Origin: Bacteroidales bacterium
Lineage (GTDB): Bacteria; Bacteroidota; Bacteroidia; Bacteroidales; GCA-2748055
Direction of reading: 5' to 3'
Length of the DNA stretch: 64,000 nt
NCBI GenBank assembly: GCA_016936975.1
Contig: JAFGWU010000082.1
Location: 1 to 64,000, forward strand
This document shows, in pieces, positions 36,448 through 49,418 of this stretch (positions are counted from its first letter, which is position 1; every line of letters begins with the position of its first letter). The position numbers were made by a program, and so were the translations under genes. Below the pieces are notes generated by a model that was not told the DNA's origin, made no database searches, and saw only the letters and a program-made list of their open reading frames with translations.

Positions 36448-37098
36448 ATGACTGATCAAGGATATTTTGGGGTAATTGCCGGAAAATTGGCTGACTCTAA
36501 GCAAATAACTGACAAACAGTTCAGTAAAATTCCTGATATGATCAGGAACTCCTTTAAGAGGGTCAATTCCATCCTGGATATTGAGGATAAATTTGAATAT
36601 GAAATTATCCGGATGGATGAATTTCTGGCTAAAACCAGTAATCCGGGAACCGTTATTTCCAGGATTATGATGTTAATGAGTGCTTATCGTTCTATCTCCG
36701 GGGCGGAGCTGGGGATCAAGACGGAGCTGATAGTATCCGTCGGAATTGGCCCGGTGGAGTACATGCAGCATCAGCTGAGAGAATCAGATGGAAGTGCCTT
36801 CCGGCTCGCCATTAATGGTTTGAACAGATTGAAGCGATCCCAGCGTATCATAATCAGTACTGAAGATGAGAACATAACGGATGAATTTAAAGTCACCTGT
36901 GGTTTCATGGATATCCTGATACGGGAATGGTCGGATGAGCAGGCAGAGGCGCTTTTTCTGAAACTGACCGGTAACAACCAGGTACAGATCAGTGAAAAAT
37001 TGGGAATATCCCAGCCGGCAGTTAACAGGCGGTTGAAAGCCGCTCATTCAGATACAACTGAACGGTTTATCAAAAGGACTGTTCGCCTTTTAAGTTAA
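36448..37098 (+). CDS. SatD-like protein with C-terminal HTH
   Basis: A 216-residue cytoplasmic protein. Residues 8-150 resemble the SatD family pattern, starting with 'FGVIAGKLADSKQI'. The C-terminus (about 175-205, 'VQISEKLGISQPAVNRRLKAA') is a sigma-region-4/Xre-like helix-turn-helix, so it probably binds DNA. It lies 19 bp upstream of a GH2 gene on the same strand and may control it. The family assignment is from pattern only. Confidence 0.6.
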   Translation: MTDQGYFGVIAGKLADSKQITDKQFSKIPDMIRNSFKRVNSILDIEDKFEYEIIRMDEFLAKTSNPGTVISRIMMLMSAYRSISGAELGIKTELIVSVGIGPVEYMQHQLRESDGSAFRLAINGLNRLKRSQRIIISTEDENITDEFKVTCGFMDILIREWSDEQAEALFLKLTGNNQVQISEKLGISQPAVNRRLKAAHSDTTERFIKRTVRLLS

Positions 37099-37117
37099 CT
37101 ATTTTAATCTTTTGCCG

Positions 37118-39538
37118 ATGAGATCCTATCACTGGATAACACTCACAATAGTTCTGGCAATTTTGTTCTGGTATGTTTACCGTACGGGAGATGCAGATCC
37201 GCGCATCGAAAAAAATATTGATCTCAACTGGAAATTTACTGATTCCGATACGGTAAATGCCTTTAAACCGGAATTTAATGACTCCGAATGGAAATTTGTA
37301 ACGCTTCCGCACGACTGGATGATTGAACAAAAGGTTGAAAAAAACACTCCTTCAGGAAAAGCGGGTGGATTTTATCCCCCGGGAATTGGATGGTACAGAA
37401 AATCCCTTGACCTGAGTCATTATAAGGACAAAAACCAGTTCTATATTCTTTTCGAGGGTGTTTATATGAATGCTGATGTGTATTTCAACGGAGCATATCT
37501 TGGAAAACAGATAAATGGATACACCAGTTTCTATCATGATGTATCTGAACTGGTGAGAAAAGATACCATCAACATAATCGCTGTAAGAACAGATTGCAGT
37601 AAATTGCCTGTGGACAGATGGTACTCGGGAGGCGGACTGTACAGGCATGTAAAGCTGATCGCCACAGACAGAATCCACGTACCGGTCTGGAGTTACCATA
37701 TTCATTCTGAGATAGAAAATTCAGGGTCAGCAGAATTGCAGATGGCAATAGATGTATTTAATAACTCAAACAGGCAGGACCGCTTCAATGTTATCTGCGA
37801 AATCATCAGTCCGGCAGGAAAAGTTGTAGCCAGGGGTAAACAGTCCGCCTCCCTGAAACCGGGTGAAATCAATTCTGTCGAACAGACTTTTGTTATCAAG
37901 GAACCGGATTTATGGTCTCCTGATGAGCCATGTTTGTACAAAATTAAGTGCAGCCTGAAGAAAAACGGGACTTTGCACGACCGCATTGAATTAAATCATG
38001 GCATCCGCTCCATTGTCTTTGATCCTCAGAAGGGATTGGTTGTGAACGGAAATAAAGTCATCATGAAAGGGGTCTGCCTGCATCATGATGGCGGAGAATT
38101 GGGCTCAGCCATCACTGAAGCAGGATGGGAAAGGAGGTTTAAGATTCTCAAACAGCTTGGGGTTAATTCCATCAGATTTGCCCATAACCCCCATGCTCCC
38201 GGAGTACTGGACCTTTGTGACAGGATGGGATTTCTTGTGGTGAATGAGATGTATGATAAATGGGAAATGGCATGGAATGATGCGGGTCCGGTTGTTCAAT
38301 TCGCTGATACCTGGAAAAAAGACCTTGAGAACTTTATCAAAAGAGACAGGAACCATCCATCTGTGGTTCTCTGGAGCGTCGGAAACGAAGTGACTGAACA
38401 GAGATTTGATCCCGAGAAAGGCAGACAATGGTATAAATCATTGATCGAACTGACGCGATCGCTTGATCCTTTTCGTGAGGTTACCTGTGCCATGCATCCC
38501 GGATATGCGGAACAGGGTGATGAGATTCCTTCATCGATGATCCATCTCTCCAATATTGTGGCTTACAACTACAGGACCAAATATTTTGCTGAATGGCAAA
38601 AGGATTTTCCTGATAAGGTATTTATCGCAAGCGAAACCATGCCGTACCGATCGGAAAAACCGGAAGATTATCACAATATCAGCTTTCAGACCAATTCATG
38701 GTTTTACCTGCCGGAAAACAGCGCGGGACAATTCATCTGGGCAGGTATCGACTATCTTGGAGAATCCATGGATTGGCCCGACAGGGGATTCAAACACGGC
38801 ATTTTGAAAACGAATGGATTTCTCAAACCAATATCGTATTTCGTAAAAAGCATTTACAGCGAGGAACCAATGGTAAAAATAACGGTTCTGGATTCCTTGT
38901 GTGCAGACTCACTGAATAATCTGGATCACTGGCAGGTTAAATGGACTTCTCCTCCACTGGTTGATCACTGGACTTTTGAAGACATTGGTTCTATGAAGAA
39001 CCTGGTTATTTTTACCAATTGCGACGGCGTGGAGCTTTCCTTAAATGATCAAGTTATTGATACGCTTTACAAAAAATCGTTCAGTGACGGTGTTATTCAG
39101 AAAAAAATACCATTTGAACCCGGGATACTTTCTGCGAAAGCTTTCCGGTATACTAAAAATGAGGGAAAGGATATTGCCGGAGATACGCTGATTACAGCCG
39201 GGGAACCCTATGCCATAAGAATGGATCCTGATAAATATGCGGTCAAAGCCGACGGTACAGATATGATCCATATCACCACAAAAATCGTTGACAGTATCGG
39301 AATCCTGACACCCCGTTCAAACCATCTGGTAAATTATGTTCTTGAAGGTCCGGGGCAACTTAGGGTTATTGATAACGGGGATCTTTCAGACCTTACCCGC
39401 TATGGATTATTTTCAAAGGAAGTTCGAAACGGGAACCACCTGGTCATCATCAGGGCAGGAAATGAACCGGGCGATCTTATAATCAGTGCGAATGCCGAGG
39501 GACTGAATCCTGCGGTCGTAAAAATTGTATCGGAATAA
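37118..39538 (+). CDS. Glycoside hydrolase family 2 (beta-galactosidase-like)
   Basis: An 806-residue GH2 enzyme, anchored by an N-terminal helix (about 5-22). Domains in order: sugar-binding jelly roll, immunoglobulin-like domain, TIM barrel with the acid/base Glu in 'VVLWSVGNEVTE' and a likely nucleophile Glu in 'FIASETMPY', then a C-terminal domain. The ATG at 37118 is preferred over the in-frame TTG at 37112. Active outside the cytoplasm on beta-linked sugars; exact linkage unknown. Confidence 0.88.
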   Translation: MRSYHWITLTIVLAILFWYVYRTGDADPRIEKNIDLNWKFTDSDTVNAFKPEFNDSEWKFVTLPHDWMIEQKVEKNTPSGKAGGFYPPGIGWYRKSLDLSHYKDKNQFYILFEGVYMNADVYFNGAYLGKQINGYTSFYHDVSELVRKDTINIIAVRTDCSKLPVDRWYSGGGLYRHVKLIATDRIHVPVWSYHIHSEIENSGSAELQMAIDVFNNSNRQDRFNVICEIISPAGKVVARGKQSASLKPGEINSVEQTFVIKEPDLWSPDEPCLYKIKCSLKKNGTLHDRIELNHGIRSIVFDPQKGLVVNGNKVIMKGVCLHHDGGELGSAITEAGWERRFKILKQLGVNSIRFAHNPHAPGVLDLCDRMGFLVVNEMYDKWEMAWNDAGPVVQFADTWKKDLENFIKRDRNHPSVVLWSVGNEVTEQRFDPEKGRQWYKSLIELTRSLDPFREVTCAMHPGYAEQGDEIPSSMIHLSNIVAYNYRTKYFAEWQKDFPDKVFIASETMPYRSEKPEDYHNISFQTNSWFYLPENSAGQFIWAGIDYLGESMDWPDRGFKHGILKTNGFLKPISYFVKSIYSEEPMVKITVLDSLCADSLNNLDHWQVKWTSPPLVDHWTFEDIGSMKNLVIFTNCDGVELSLNDQVIDTLYKKSFSDGVIQKKIPFEPGILSAKAFRYTKNEGKDIAGDTLITAGEPYAIRMDPDKYAVKADGTDMIHITTKIVDSIGILTPRSNHLVNYVLEGPGQLRVIDNGDLSDLTRYGLFSKEVRNGNHLVIIRAGNEPGDLIISANAEGLNPAVVKIVSE

Positions 39539-39654
39539 AACCAGTATGCCAGACAGGGAAATGGCTCCTTATAATAATGGAGACCAACGGTCTGTGTGGA
39601 AAAGAAGAGTGATTGTGAGGATGAGAAAAGAGGAACGTATTCTTAATTATTGAT

Positions 39655-39972
39655 TCAGATATTGTTCCATTCCAGCGTTGAGTTCAAACGTTCCACCACT
39701 TCCCCGCTGATAATTTTATAGCGCTCAATCCGGTTATTTTCCAAATCCAGATCATCAATTACAAAATTGTATCCAGGAAATTTTTCTGATTGTTTGACAA
39801 TCTCCTCAATAACATTTTCAGTAGATTCAAGGTTGATGGTAGCGGAATAGACCGAATTGTATTTATCCTTAAATACGTAATCCGTATGGCGTTCCATGCC
39901 AAAAGCATAATGCACGTCCAGCTGTTTATCTTCAGGAATCTTCTCCACGGAACGTATTGTTAAAATTCTCAT
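39655..39972 (-). CDS. Hypothetical small protein
   Basis: A 105-residue acidic soluble protein with no signal peptide, mixed alpha/beta in appearance ('YNFVIDDLDLENNRIERYKI'). I do not recognise it. It is isolated on the minus strand between the GH2 gene and the 7TMR kinase. Codon use looks ordinary and the frame is clean, so it is probably real. Confidence 0.55.
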   Translation of the reverse strand: MRILTIRSVEKIPEDKQLDVHYAFGMERHTDYVFKDKYNSVYSATINLESTENVIEEIVKQSEKFPGYNFVIDDLDLENNRIERYKIISGEVVERLNSTLEWNNI

Positions 39973-40135
39973 TTTTTATGAAAAATAAGACATTGCATTG
40001 AAAAGATCACTATCGGGGTCAGCAAATTATTAACACGCCACTAAGCACATGAAATGCTTAAAATGCGCCGCACAATATTCTAATTCCTCAGGACAGGGAA
40101 GAGATCCCGGTTTCGGGAGCAGGTTCGATTTTTTT

Positions 40136-42193
40136 CTAAGCTTTTGCCGGTGAGGTTTTTATGCCGATTCTGAATGTTGATCCTTTGCCGCTTCTGCTGG
40201 TAAATTTTATCCAGCCTTTATTGGCTTCAATTATCTCTTGGCACAGTTTTAATCCCAACCCGGATCCCTTTTCATGATTGGTGCCATCCGTTGAGTAGTT
40301 TTCTCCGGGGTTAAAAATTTTAGCCTGTAATTTTTCAGGAATCCCTATGCCTGTATCTTTTATTTCAAGAATCAGTTCATTGTTTTCCGTTTCTTCTATG
40401 GCACGGATTGAAATCGTTCCGCCATGCGGAGTAAATTTTATTGCATTGCTTAGCAGATTACGAACCACAATCAACAGCTGATCGCGGTCAATCCACACCT
40501 CGTGATCCAGATTTTCCTTAATAACGACGTTCAGTGATTTTTCCCTGATTCCCAGGCCCATCACCTCCAGGCATTCTCCGATTATATTCTGCAGCTTTAT
40601 CATGTCTGGTTTTGGTTCGAGATTGCCAACCTGGGTCCGTCCCCAGAGCATCAGGTTTTCAAGCAGGTCATAAGTTTTATGCGCTGTTGAGGAGAGCAAT
40701 TTCAGCATCTCATCCCGGTCCTTCTTATTCAGACTTTTCTCCTCGTTCAGCAATTCAAGCCCCTGCCGGATATAACCGATAGGCCCCCTGATATCATGTC
40801 CGATGATGGAGAATAACCTGTTACGTGATAGTATTGCCCTGGACATCGCATTGTTGGAAATCTCAAGTGCTTCCCTTTGCTTTTCAAGCCTTAGGGAACT
40901 TTTCTCCAGTTCTGAGGTTCTTTCTCTTATCAGCATCTCAAGGTTCTCGTTGACCTTTTGTATTTCAGCAGATAAGGATTCGGTTCTGGAAATAAGTCTG
41001 ACGGATTTTGCTGCAAAGATATAGGCGTAAATTAACAGATAAGCCAACATGCCATATCTGGTCAGGTCTTCCGTTTCAACCATGTTGCTCATATTTAACA
41101 TATCATGGAACAGTCCGGCAACCAGAATGAAAATGGCAACGGTAAAGGTGGGCGCAAAGGTCCTTCCTCTGACCGACGCTTCGACCAGAACGTGAAAAAG
41201 TACCAGGACAACTACCAGAAAGAAAAGCAGATAAAACAGGATTGTATAAGAGAAAATATTCAGCGGTGTAAAGATTACGACGAAAATAAAAACAATACTG
41301 ATGAGGGCCAGAATCCTGAGCCATGTTTTTCTGAATTCAACAGGAAACATTGAATGAATCATCAGTAAGATAACCGGAACAAGCAAATAAATACTCAAAA
41401 ATTCCAGCCGAAACCTTGCTGTACCGGAAATCAGCAAATTTTGAAAAATAGCTATCTCGTCAACAATCAGGATCCTGAAGACCATCAGAATGCAAAGGAT
41501 TGAAAAATAGAACCGGTACTGTTCGAAGCTCATTAAGAAGATTATCAGAAAATAGATCCCGATAATGAGGAAAATCCCTATCAGGAGAAAACTGATATTT
41601 GACTTTTTAACACCTTTATCTATTATTTGATCAGGAAGCCCCATGACAATTCTTCCAGTAATGCCGCCTGTCCTGTAATCAAAATTTGAAACCTGCACAA
41701 TTAAATCAATTTCTTTGCTGCTGAGGGATGCTTTTATCATAGGGGAACGCACCCGGATGACAGTTTGATATTTATTTGCTGCAGGAAAGCCAACGTTCCC
41801 AATTTTATTGCCATTTATGTACCACGCCGAACTGGAAAGAACATCGTTAATTTCAAATCCCATCTGATCAATACCGGGGGGCAAAAGAATAGTCAGTCTG
41901 TAGGTTCCATAGCCGGTTCGTTCAATGGGCAGTCCGCTTTTTTTGTAATGACTCCAGGGGTTCGGTACTTTTAGAAAAATTCGGTCATTTTCGTATTTTT
42001 CAAACTCTTCCGCCAGCAGCCTGTTCCAGTAAAACGCCCACTCACCTTTCAGCGTAACAGGTCCGTCCGTAACAAAATTATAGTTACTTAAATCGAGTAG
42101 TCCACCTGATATAGATGGCCTATCAATTGCCGATAGTGTTTGAAGGCAGAATAGAAATGAGAATGACAGGTATATTATTTGCTTATTAAGCAT
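40136..42193 (-). CDS. 7TMR-DISM sensor histidine kinase
   Basis: A 685-residue kinase. After a signal peptide (about 1-22), residues 35-195 form an extracytoplasmic jelly-roll sensor of the 7TMR-DISMED2 type, related to carbohydrate-binding folds. Seven membrane helices (about 205-400) and a coiled coil (about 405-450) follow. The HisKA domain has His in 'FSIIGHDIRGPIG', and the ATPase shows 'LLSNAIKFTP', 'DTGIGIP' and 'GSGLGLKL'. No receiver domain and no response regulator gene adjoin. It follows the GH109 gene by 36 bp, so a sugar signal is a fair inference. Confidence 0.88.
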   Translation of the reverse strand: MLNKQIIYLSFSFLFCLQTLSAIDRPSISGGLLDLSNYNFVTDGPVTLKGEWAFYWNRLLAEEFEKYENDRIFLKVPNPWSHYKKSGLPIERTGYGTYRLTILLPPGIDQMGFEINDVLSSSAWYINGNKIGNVGFPAANKYQTVIRVRSPMIKASLSSKEIDLIVQVSNFDYRTGGITGRIVMGLPDQIIDKGVKKSNISFLLIGIFLIIGIYFLIIFLMSFEQYRFYFSILCILMVFRILIVDEIAIFQNLLISGTARFRLEFLSIYLLVPVILLMIHSMFPVEFRKTWLRILALISIVFIFVVIFTPLNIFSYTILFYLLFFLVVVLVLFHVLVEASVRGRTFAPTFTVAIFILVAGLFHDMLNMSNMVETEDLTRYGMLAYLLIYAYIFAAKSVRLISRTESLSAEIQKVNENLEMLIRERTSELEKSSLRLEKQREALEISNNAMSRAILSRNRLFSIIGHDIRGPIGYIRQGLELLNEEKSLNKKDRDEMLKLLSSTAHKTYDLLENLMLWGRTQVGNLEPKPDMIKLQNIIGECLEVMGLGIREKSLNVVIKENLDHEVWIDRDQLLIVVRNLLSNAIKFTPHGGTISIRAIEETENNELILEIKDTGIGIPEKLQAKIFNPGENYSTDGTNHEKGSGLGLKLCQEIIEANKGWIKFTSRSGKGSTFRIGIKTSPAKA

Positions 42194-42229
42194 GACCTAT
42201 TCAAAACATTCAAAGATAAATCCAATTTC

Positions 42230-43585
42230 TCAGAAGTCATCATTCAAGGCAAAAACTGGTTTCCTGTTTATCCACCTTCCCCTTGTAAAGTCAGGAAATT
42301 CCTGTGGTTCGCCATTATTTTGGATTGATTTCTCCGAAAGAGGGGTTATAGCGCTCCATGCTGCAGCATCGTATGCATCAAGCGGCGCTTCCATCCTTCC
42401 TTTGACTATTTCCACAAATGCATGATCAATGAAAAAGTCCATTCCTCCGTGCCCGGTCTCACTGGCAACCTCTCCATATTTTTTCCAGAGGGGATGGTCG
42501 TATTTTTTCAGATATGGATCCATCTGTTCCCAGGTATCCGACGGACTGATTCCCTCGATATAAATTCTTTGCGTATGATGGTCAAATTCGGCAAGTCCTT
42601 TTAATCCCTGAACCCTGAATCCAAGAGAATAAGGTCTTGGCAGATTACAATCGTGCGTCACCAGGATCGATTCTCCCCTGGCCGTGGAAATTGTGGAAGT
42701 GACAATGTCTCCAAGCTTCCACTCAATATTTGAATTCGGATGATCAGGACCCCCTTTCGGATGATTCAGTATATAATCTTTAAGTCCCCGGGATTTGGTC
42801 GCGGTGGATGTTATAGAGAGAAACCTGTTTCCCCGGTTTATATTAAATATGGTGGCGACTGGTCCTGCTCCGTGAGTGGGATATAAATCCCCGTTCCTGT
42901 ACATGGAGTGAAAGGTTCGCCATACCGCTTCAGAGAATCCTTTTTCCCCAAATTCCACGCCATTCCCATAAGGGGTCAGTCCATCATTGAACTTCACATT
43001 TCGAAGGTCATGCTGATATCCACACCGGGCATGTAATAATTCTCCGAATAAACCTTCCCTGACCATCTGAAGAACTGCCATGACATCCCGTCTGTAACAG
43101 ACGTTCTCAAGTATCATTAAGGGGACCCCGGTCCTTTCATAAGTATTCACAAGGTCCCAGCATTCTTCAATGGTGGTTGCAGCAGAAACCTCCACCCCTG
43201 CATACTTGCCTGCATTCATGGTATCCACAGACATCCGTGTATGCCAGAGCCATGGTGTGGAGATAATTATCCCTTCAGGTTCTTCCAGATCCAACAGTGC
43301 GCGGTAAGCATAATCATCTCTGCAAAAAATCTTTGGCACTTTCCTTCCGGCTTCTTCAATCATGTTTTTTGCAATCTGAACTGCTTGCGGATCGACGTCA
43401 CAAATAGCGCAAATATCCACATCCTTGCGGCTAAGAAGGTTATTCAGATGATCTCTTCCTCTCAGCCCCAAACCAATCAATCCTATTCGAACCTCCTTTT
43501 CAGAAACTGAGGACCTCAGAGCCGACGGAAATGATAATGCAGCCCCTGCCAGAGCTGCATTACGTATAAAAGTCCGCCTTTTCAT
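42230..43585 (-). CDS. GH109-type Gfo/Idh/MocA protein (alpha-N-acetylgalactosaminidase-like)
   Basis: A 451-residue NAD-dependent enzyme with a Tat-like leader ('MKRRTFIRNAALAGAALS'), Rossmann loop 'IGLIGLGLRGRDH', and the GH109 hallmarks 'LYPTHGAGPVA' and 'GHGGMDFFIDHAF'. GH109 enzymes cleave alpha-N-acetylgalactosamine by a redox mechanism that keeps NAD bound. It lies 1 bp after the GH2 gene and is exported, so both likely act on the same glycan in the periplasm. Confidence 0.85.
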   Translation of the reverse strand: MKRRTFIRNAALAGAALSFPSALRSSVSEKEVRIGLIGLGLRGRDHLNNLLSRKDVDICAICDVDPQAVQIAKNMIEEAGRKVPKIFCRDDYAYRALLDLEEPEGIIISTPWLWHTRMSVDTMNAGKYAGVEVSAATTIEECWDLVNTYERTGVPLMILENVCYRRDVMAVLQMVREGLFGELLHARCGYQHDLRNVKFNDGLTPYGNGVEFGEKGFSEAVWRTFHSMYRNGDLYPTHGAGPVATIFNINRGNRFLSITSTATKSRGLKDYILNHPKGGPDHPNSNIEWKLGDIVTSTISTARGESILVTHDCNLPRPYSLGFRVQGLKGLAEFDHHTQRIYIEGISPSDTWEQMDPYLKKYDHPLWKKYGEVASETGHGGMDFFIDHAFVEIVKGRMEAPLDAYDAAAWSAITPLSEKSIQNNGEPQEFPDFTRGRWINRKPVFALNDDF

Positions 43586-43586
43586 A

Positions 43587-46760
<3,174 letters not shown>

Positions 46761-46799
46761 TTATTAAGGTGTGAATTACGCTGCAGAACCATATTTCTT

Positions 46800-47708
46800 T
46801 CATTTCCACAGGGGAACCGGATATAATCCCTGTTTGACAAGGTTCTGAATCATCCCGGTCACATGAGGCTTATCTTCCTGATAAGTTACCCCGAACCATG
46901 ATTCAGGAGTACTTAAGACAGTCATACTTGCCGTTCCGCTGTTAATAAGATTATCGACCACCAGCGGGATGAACAGCTCGGCTTTGGGATTATCGATATT
47001 CTCATGAATAAACGACCTGAATTGATTTTCAATATGCTGAAAAAAATCAGGAGTGAATCCGAACAGATTCATTGATACCATTTCATCCGGATCCAGTGGG
47101 TTCCGTTTACCTTCATCAGTTTCATAAAAAATCTGATTGTTATCAACCAGAATCTTTGTGCGCTCGGTAATTTCCGTAAGATATCCATGTTCATCTACGC
47201 TGCAGATTCCCCTTGCCACCGATCCATACCGGGAGACTGTTTTGTCCAACTGAAATCCGACCATACAATATTGCCCGGGATGATCCCCGGATGTGTTTTT
47301 CAGGAACCTGTAAATTATCTCGTAAGACTTTCTTCCATAAAAATCATCAGCATTAATGACGGCAAAAGGTTCATCAATCACTTTCCTGGCCATTAAAACG
47401 GCATGAGCAGTACCCCACGGTTTCTTCCTGCTGTCTGGGACCTTAAAACCATCCGGCACATCATCAATTGATTGTAACACATAACCGACCTTCAATCCTG
47501 CAGGAAATCTCTTCAGATAGTTGTTATTAAAATCTTCTTCCATCTTCGGAGAAATTACAAAAACTATCTTCCCGAATCCTGCTCTCAGGGCATCGTAGAT
47601 TGAGTAATCCGTTATGGTTTCTCCCGACGGCCCGAAAGAATCAGTTTGTTTCATACCTCCATAGCGGCTTCCCATACCGGCCGCAAGAACTAATAATGCA
47701 GGCTCCAT
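46800..47708 (-). CDS. Sugar-phosphate nucleotidyltransferase
   Basis: A 302-residue enzyme of the NTP_transferase family with the nucleotide loop 'LVLAAGMGSRYGGMKQ' and the metal-binding 'VINADDFYG'. It would join a sugar-1-phosphate to a nucleotide (UTP-glucose-1-phosphate type most likely). It is 51 bp upstream of the GH2 gene on the same strand, so it may activate a sugar freed by the glycosidases. Confidence 0.8.
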   Translation of the reverse strand: MEPALLVLAAGMGSRYGGMKQTDSFGPSGETITDYSIYDALRAGFGKIVFVISPKMEEDFNNNYLKRFPAGLKVGYVLQSIDDVPDGFKVPDSRKKPWGTAHAVLMARKVIDEPFAVINADDFYGRKSYEIIYRFLKNTSGDHPGQYCMVGFQLDKTVSRYGSVARGICSVDEHGYLTEITERTKILVDNNQIFYETDEGKRNPLDPDEMVSMNLFGFTPDFFQHIENQFRSFIHENIDNPKAELFIPLVVDNLINSGTASMTVLSTPESWFGVTYQEDKPHVTGMIQNLVKQGLYPVPLWK

Positions 47709-48074
47709 TATTCAAATTATATTTATATAAAATTTAATCCCCGGAACTGAATTATTTCGTGACACAATTGAACAAAAATGTAAAACCTTTGAAGACAATA
47801 TAAGTAATTATATCCCGAACTTAATAGATTTTCACGATATAAAATGCAATTTGCTTTCATAGTTTAATGCAATTAAAAAAATTAGACCGAAAAAAAGCAC
47901 CTTCCGGGAGCAACCTCAGAATATCTTATCTGTCGGACATTCGTAAAAAACAAGCCCGGATTTTCTGAAATCCGGGCTATCCACCTGACCAGCTGCAAGA
48001 AATACTAACCCTAATTACATTTCTTATGAAAACAAAAACCTGCCAGGTAATATTATTATATCATTTATTGCATT
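47709..48074. other. AT-rich intergenic gap beside the recombinase
   Basis: No gene of convincing length is present. The left half is very AT-rich and holds two copies of atgcaatt (47843, 47866 area). The right half holds the recombinase terminator and, at 48003-48014, an 'aaccctaattac' motif followed by ATG AAA ACA at 48026, which looks like the start of a gene on the plus strand cut off by the recombinase. Confidence 0.5.
47945..47978 (-). terminator. Rho-independent terminator of the recombinase gene
   Basis: An 11-bp perfect stem (agcccggattt / aaatccgggct, 47953-47963 and 47968-47978) with a 4-nt loop. On the minus strand it is followed by a run of six T (47945-47950). It is 97 bp beyond the recombinase stop. 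Confidence 0.7.
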
Positions 48075-49277
48075 TCATTGAACCTTCTGATAGAGGTATC
48101 CTGTATTCTCAAATTCTCCCCGAACCACCTCCTCGAACATTCCCCGTTCCGTTTGATCTGATTCTGAATAGCCCCTTGCAGAAAATTCCGACATCATGGT
48201 GTGCGCCAGAAATGTATTTCTTGCAACACCCACGGTTATTTCCCGACATTTAGGCAGAGCTCCGGAATCATTAATGGTTTTATAGATTCCCGCCTGCTCA
48301 CAGAGCATCCTCAGATATTTATTAAATGTCGAAATACTCATCTGAGGAAATGCCTTCCCGTTTCGGAAGTACCTGTTCTCAAACTCCTTCAGTACCCTCC
48401 GGCTTCTGTTATCAAGTGGAATGGAACGGTTTCGCTTATGATCTGGCTGAACTATAATTCTATCCCTGACGATATCCTCTTTTTTTAAATTCTGAAGCTC
48501 TGAATATTTCAGGCCTGTATAACACATCAGGCAAAACAGATCACGGATTCTCTGCACTTTCCGGTCTGTTGTACTGAAAGACTCAATTTTCAATAACGCA
48601 TCCTTGCTCAGGAATATCTTTTTGCTTTCCGAAAAGTCCTGCTCCCCGAGAATACTTTTAAACTCCCTGAAATCTTTGAAAATATTATAGCCTTTATCGG
48701 CTGACCAGTTCAGGAACATTACCAGTATGTTAACCGCCTTGATGGTTGTATTACGACTGTTCCCCTTATCCCGGTAAAACTCCACGAAAAGATCCAGGAA
48801 TTTTCGATCTATCCGGTTAAAAGAGAGGGGATAATCATTTACCACCTCAAACTCTCGAAGCTGTTTATAGATTGTTCGGACGGAGTTATAGGTTGAATAT
48901 TTCCATTTTTGTCCGGCTTCACGCATATACTGGTAGAACAGATCAAAAAAACTCATGGAAACTCCGGGGCTGAGTTTCCTGAATAAATTGCGAAACTCAG
49001 TTATCCCCGGATCTCCAGACAGGCTTGCCATCGCATTCCAGGTTGCGAAGGCAGTTTTCTCCAGCGAATCAAGTTTCAGATTGAGAACAACTGAATCCCG
49101 GTGTTCTTCTCTTACTCTCTGCCTGACAGGGTCCCACCACTCCATATCGGTTTTAATCCCTGTACTCATACCTATTCGATTGCCGTTAAAGGAGATGACC
49201 ATGAACACCGGTCTGTCTTTCCTGAGCAGAGTTCCTTCTGCACCTCTGCGCTTCTCAATATGAAACCGCACTTTCAT
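48075..49277 (-). CDS. Tyrosine recombinase-like protein with degraded catalytic motifs
   Basis: A 400-residue phage-integrase-fold protein of Bacteroidota type: arm-binding N-terminus, SAM-like core-binding domain (about 105-205) and catalytic domain (about 220-400). The first catalytic Arg (usual TGLRxSEL) is Lys in 'TGLKYSEL'; the HxxR box reads 'GVARNTF', keeping Arg but losing His; the LGH motif is not recognisable. A terminal Tyr is present in 'GYLYQKV'. The protein may therefore bind DNA without normal recombination. No tRNA attachment site or cargo is visible. Confidence 0.8.
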   Translation of the reverse strand: MKVRFHIEKRRGAEGTLLRKDRPVFMVISFNGNRIGMSTGIKTDMEWWDPVRQRVREEHRDSVVLNLKLDSLEKTAFATWNAMASLSGDPGITEFRNLFRKLSPGVSMSFFDLFYQYMREAGQKWKYSTYNSVRTIYKQLREFEVVNDYPLSFNRIDRKFLDLFVEFYRDKGNSRNTTIKAVNILVMFLNWSADKGYNIFKDFREFKSILGEQDFSESKKIFLSKDALLKIESFSTTDRKVQRIRDLFCLMCYTGLKYSELQNLKKEDIVRDRIIVQPDHKRNRSIPLDNRSRRVLKEFENRYFRNGKAFPQMSISTFNKYLRMLCEQAGIYKTINDSGALPKCREITVGVARNTFLAHTMMSEFSARGYSESDQTERGMFEEVVRGEFENTGYLYQKVQ

Positions 49278-49378
49278 CTTTCCCCAAGTTATCTCAAAAA
49301 AACTTTGATGGTAAATAAATTATCAACAACGCATCCTCTCTCAGCGACACCTTTTACCGGTACGATTGTTTTATTTGC

Positions 49379-49386
49379 TACATTTG
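49379..49386 (+). promoter_or_regulatory. Candidate -7 box for mnmD
   Basis: TACATTTG matches TAnnTTTG exactly and lies 32 bp before the mnmD ATG. No well-spaced TTG at -33. Confidence 0.4.
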
Positions 49387-49418
49387 ACTGCCCGGTCCTC
49401 CGGATCTCCTTTATAACC

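Noticed and set aside
48026-48253. Separate 75-residue plus-strand gene
   Set aside because: Only the first few codons look gene-like; the rest is antisense to the recombinase. Kept as an observation about a cut-off gene start, not as a gene.
49101-49418. N-terminal extension of MnmD
   Set aside because: The extra 106 codons are antisense to the recombinase gene, and MnmD homology begins at the ATG at 49419, behind a TACATTTG box.
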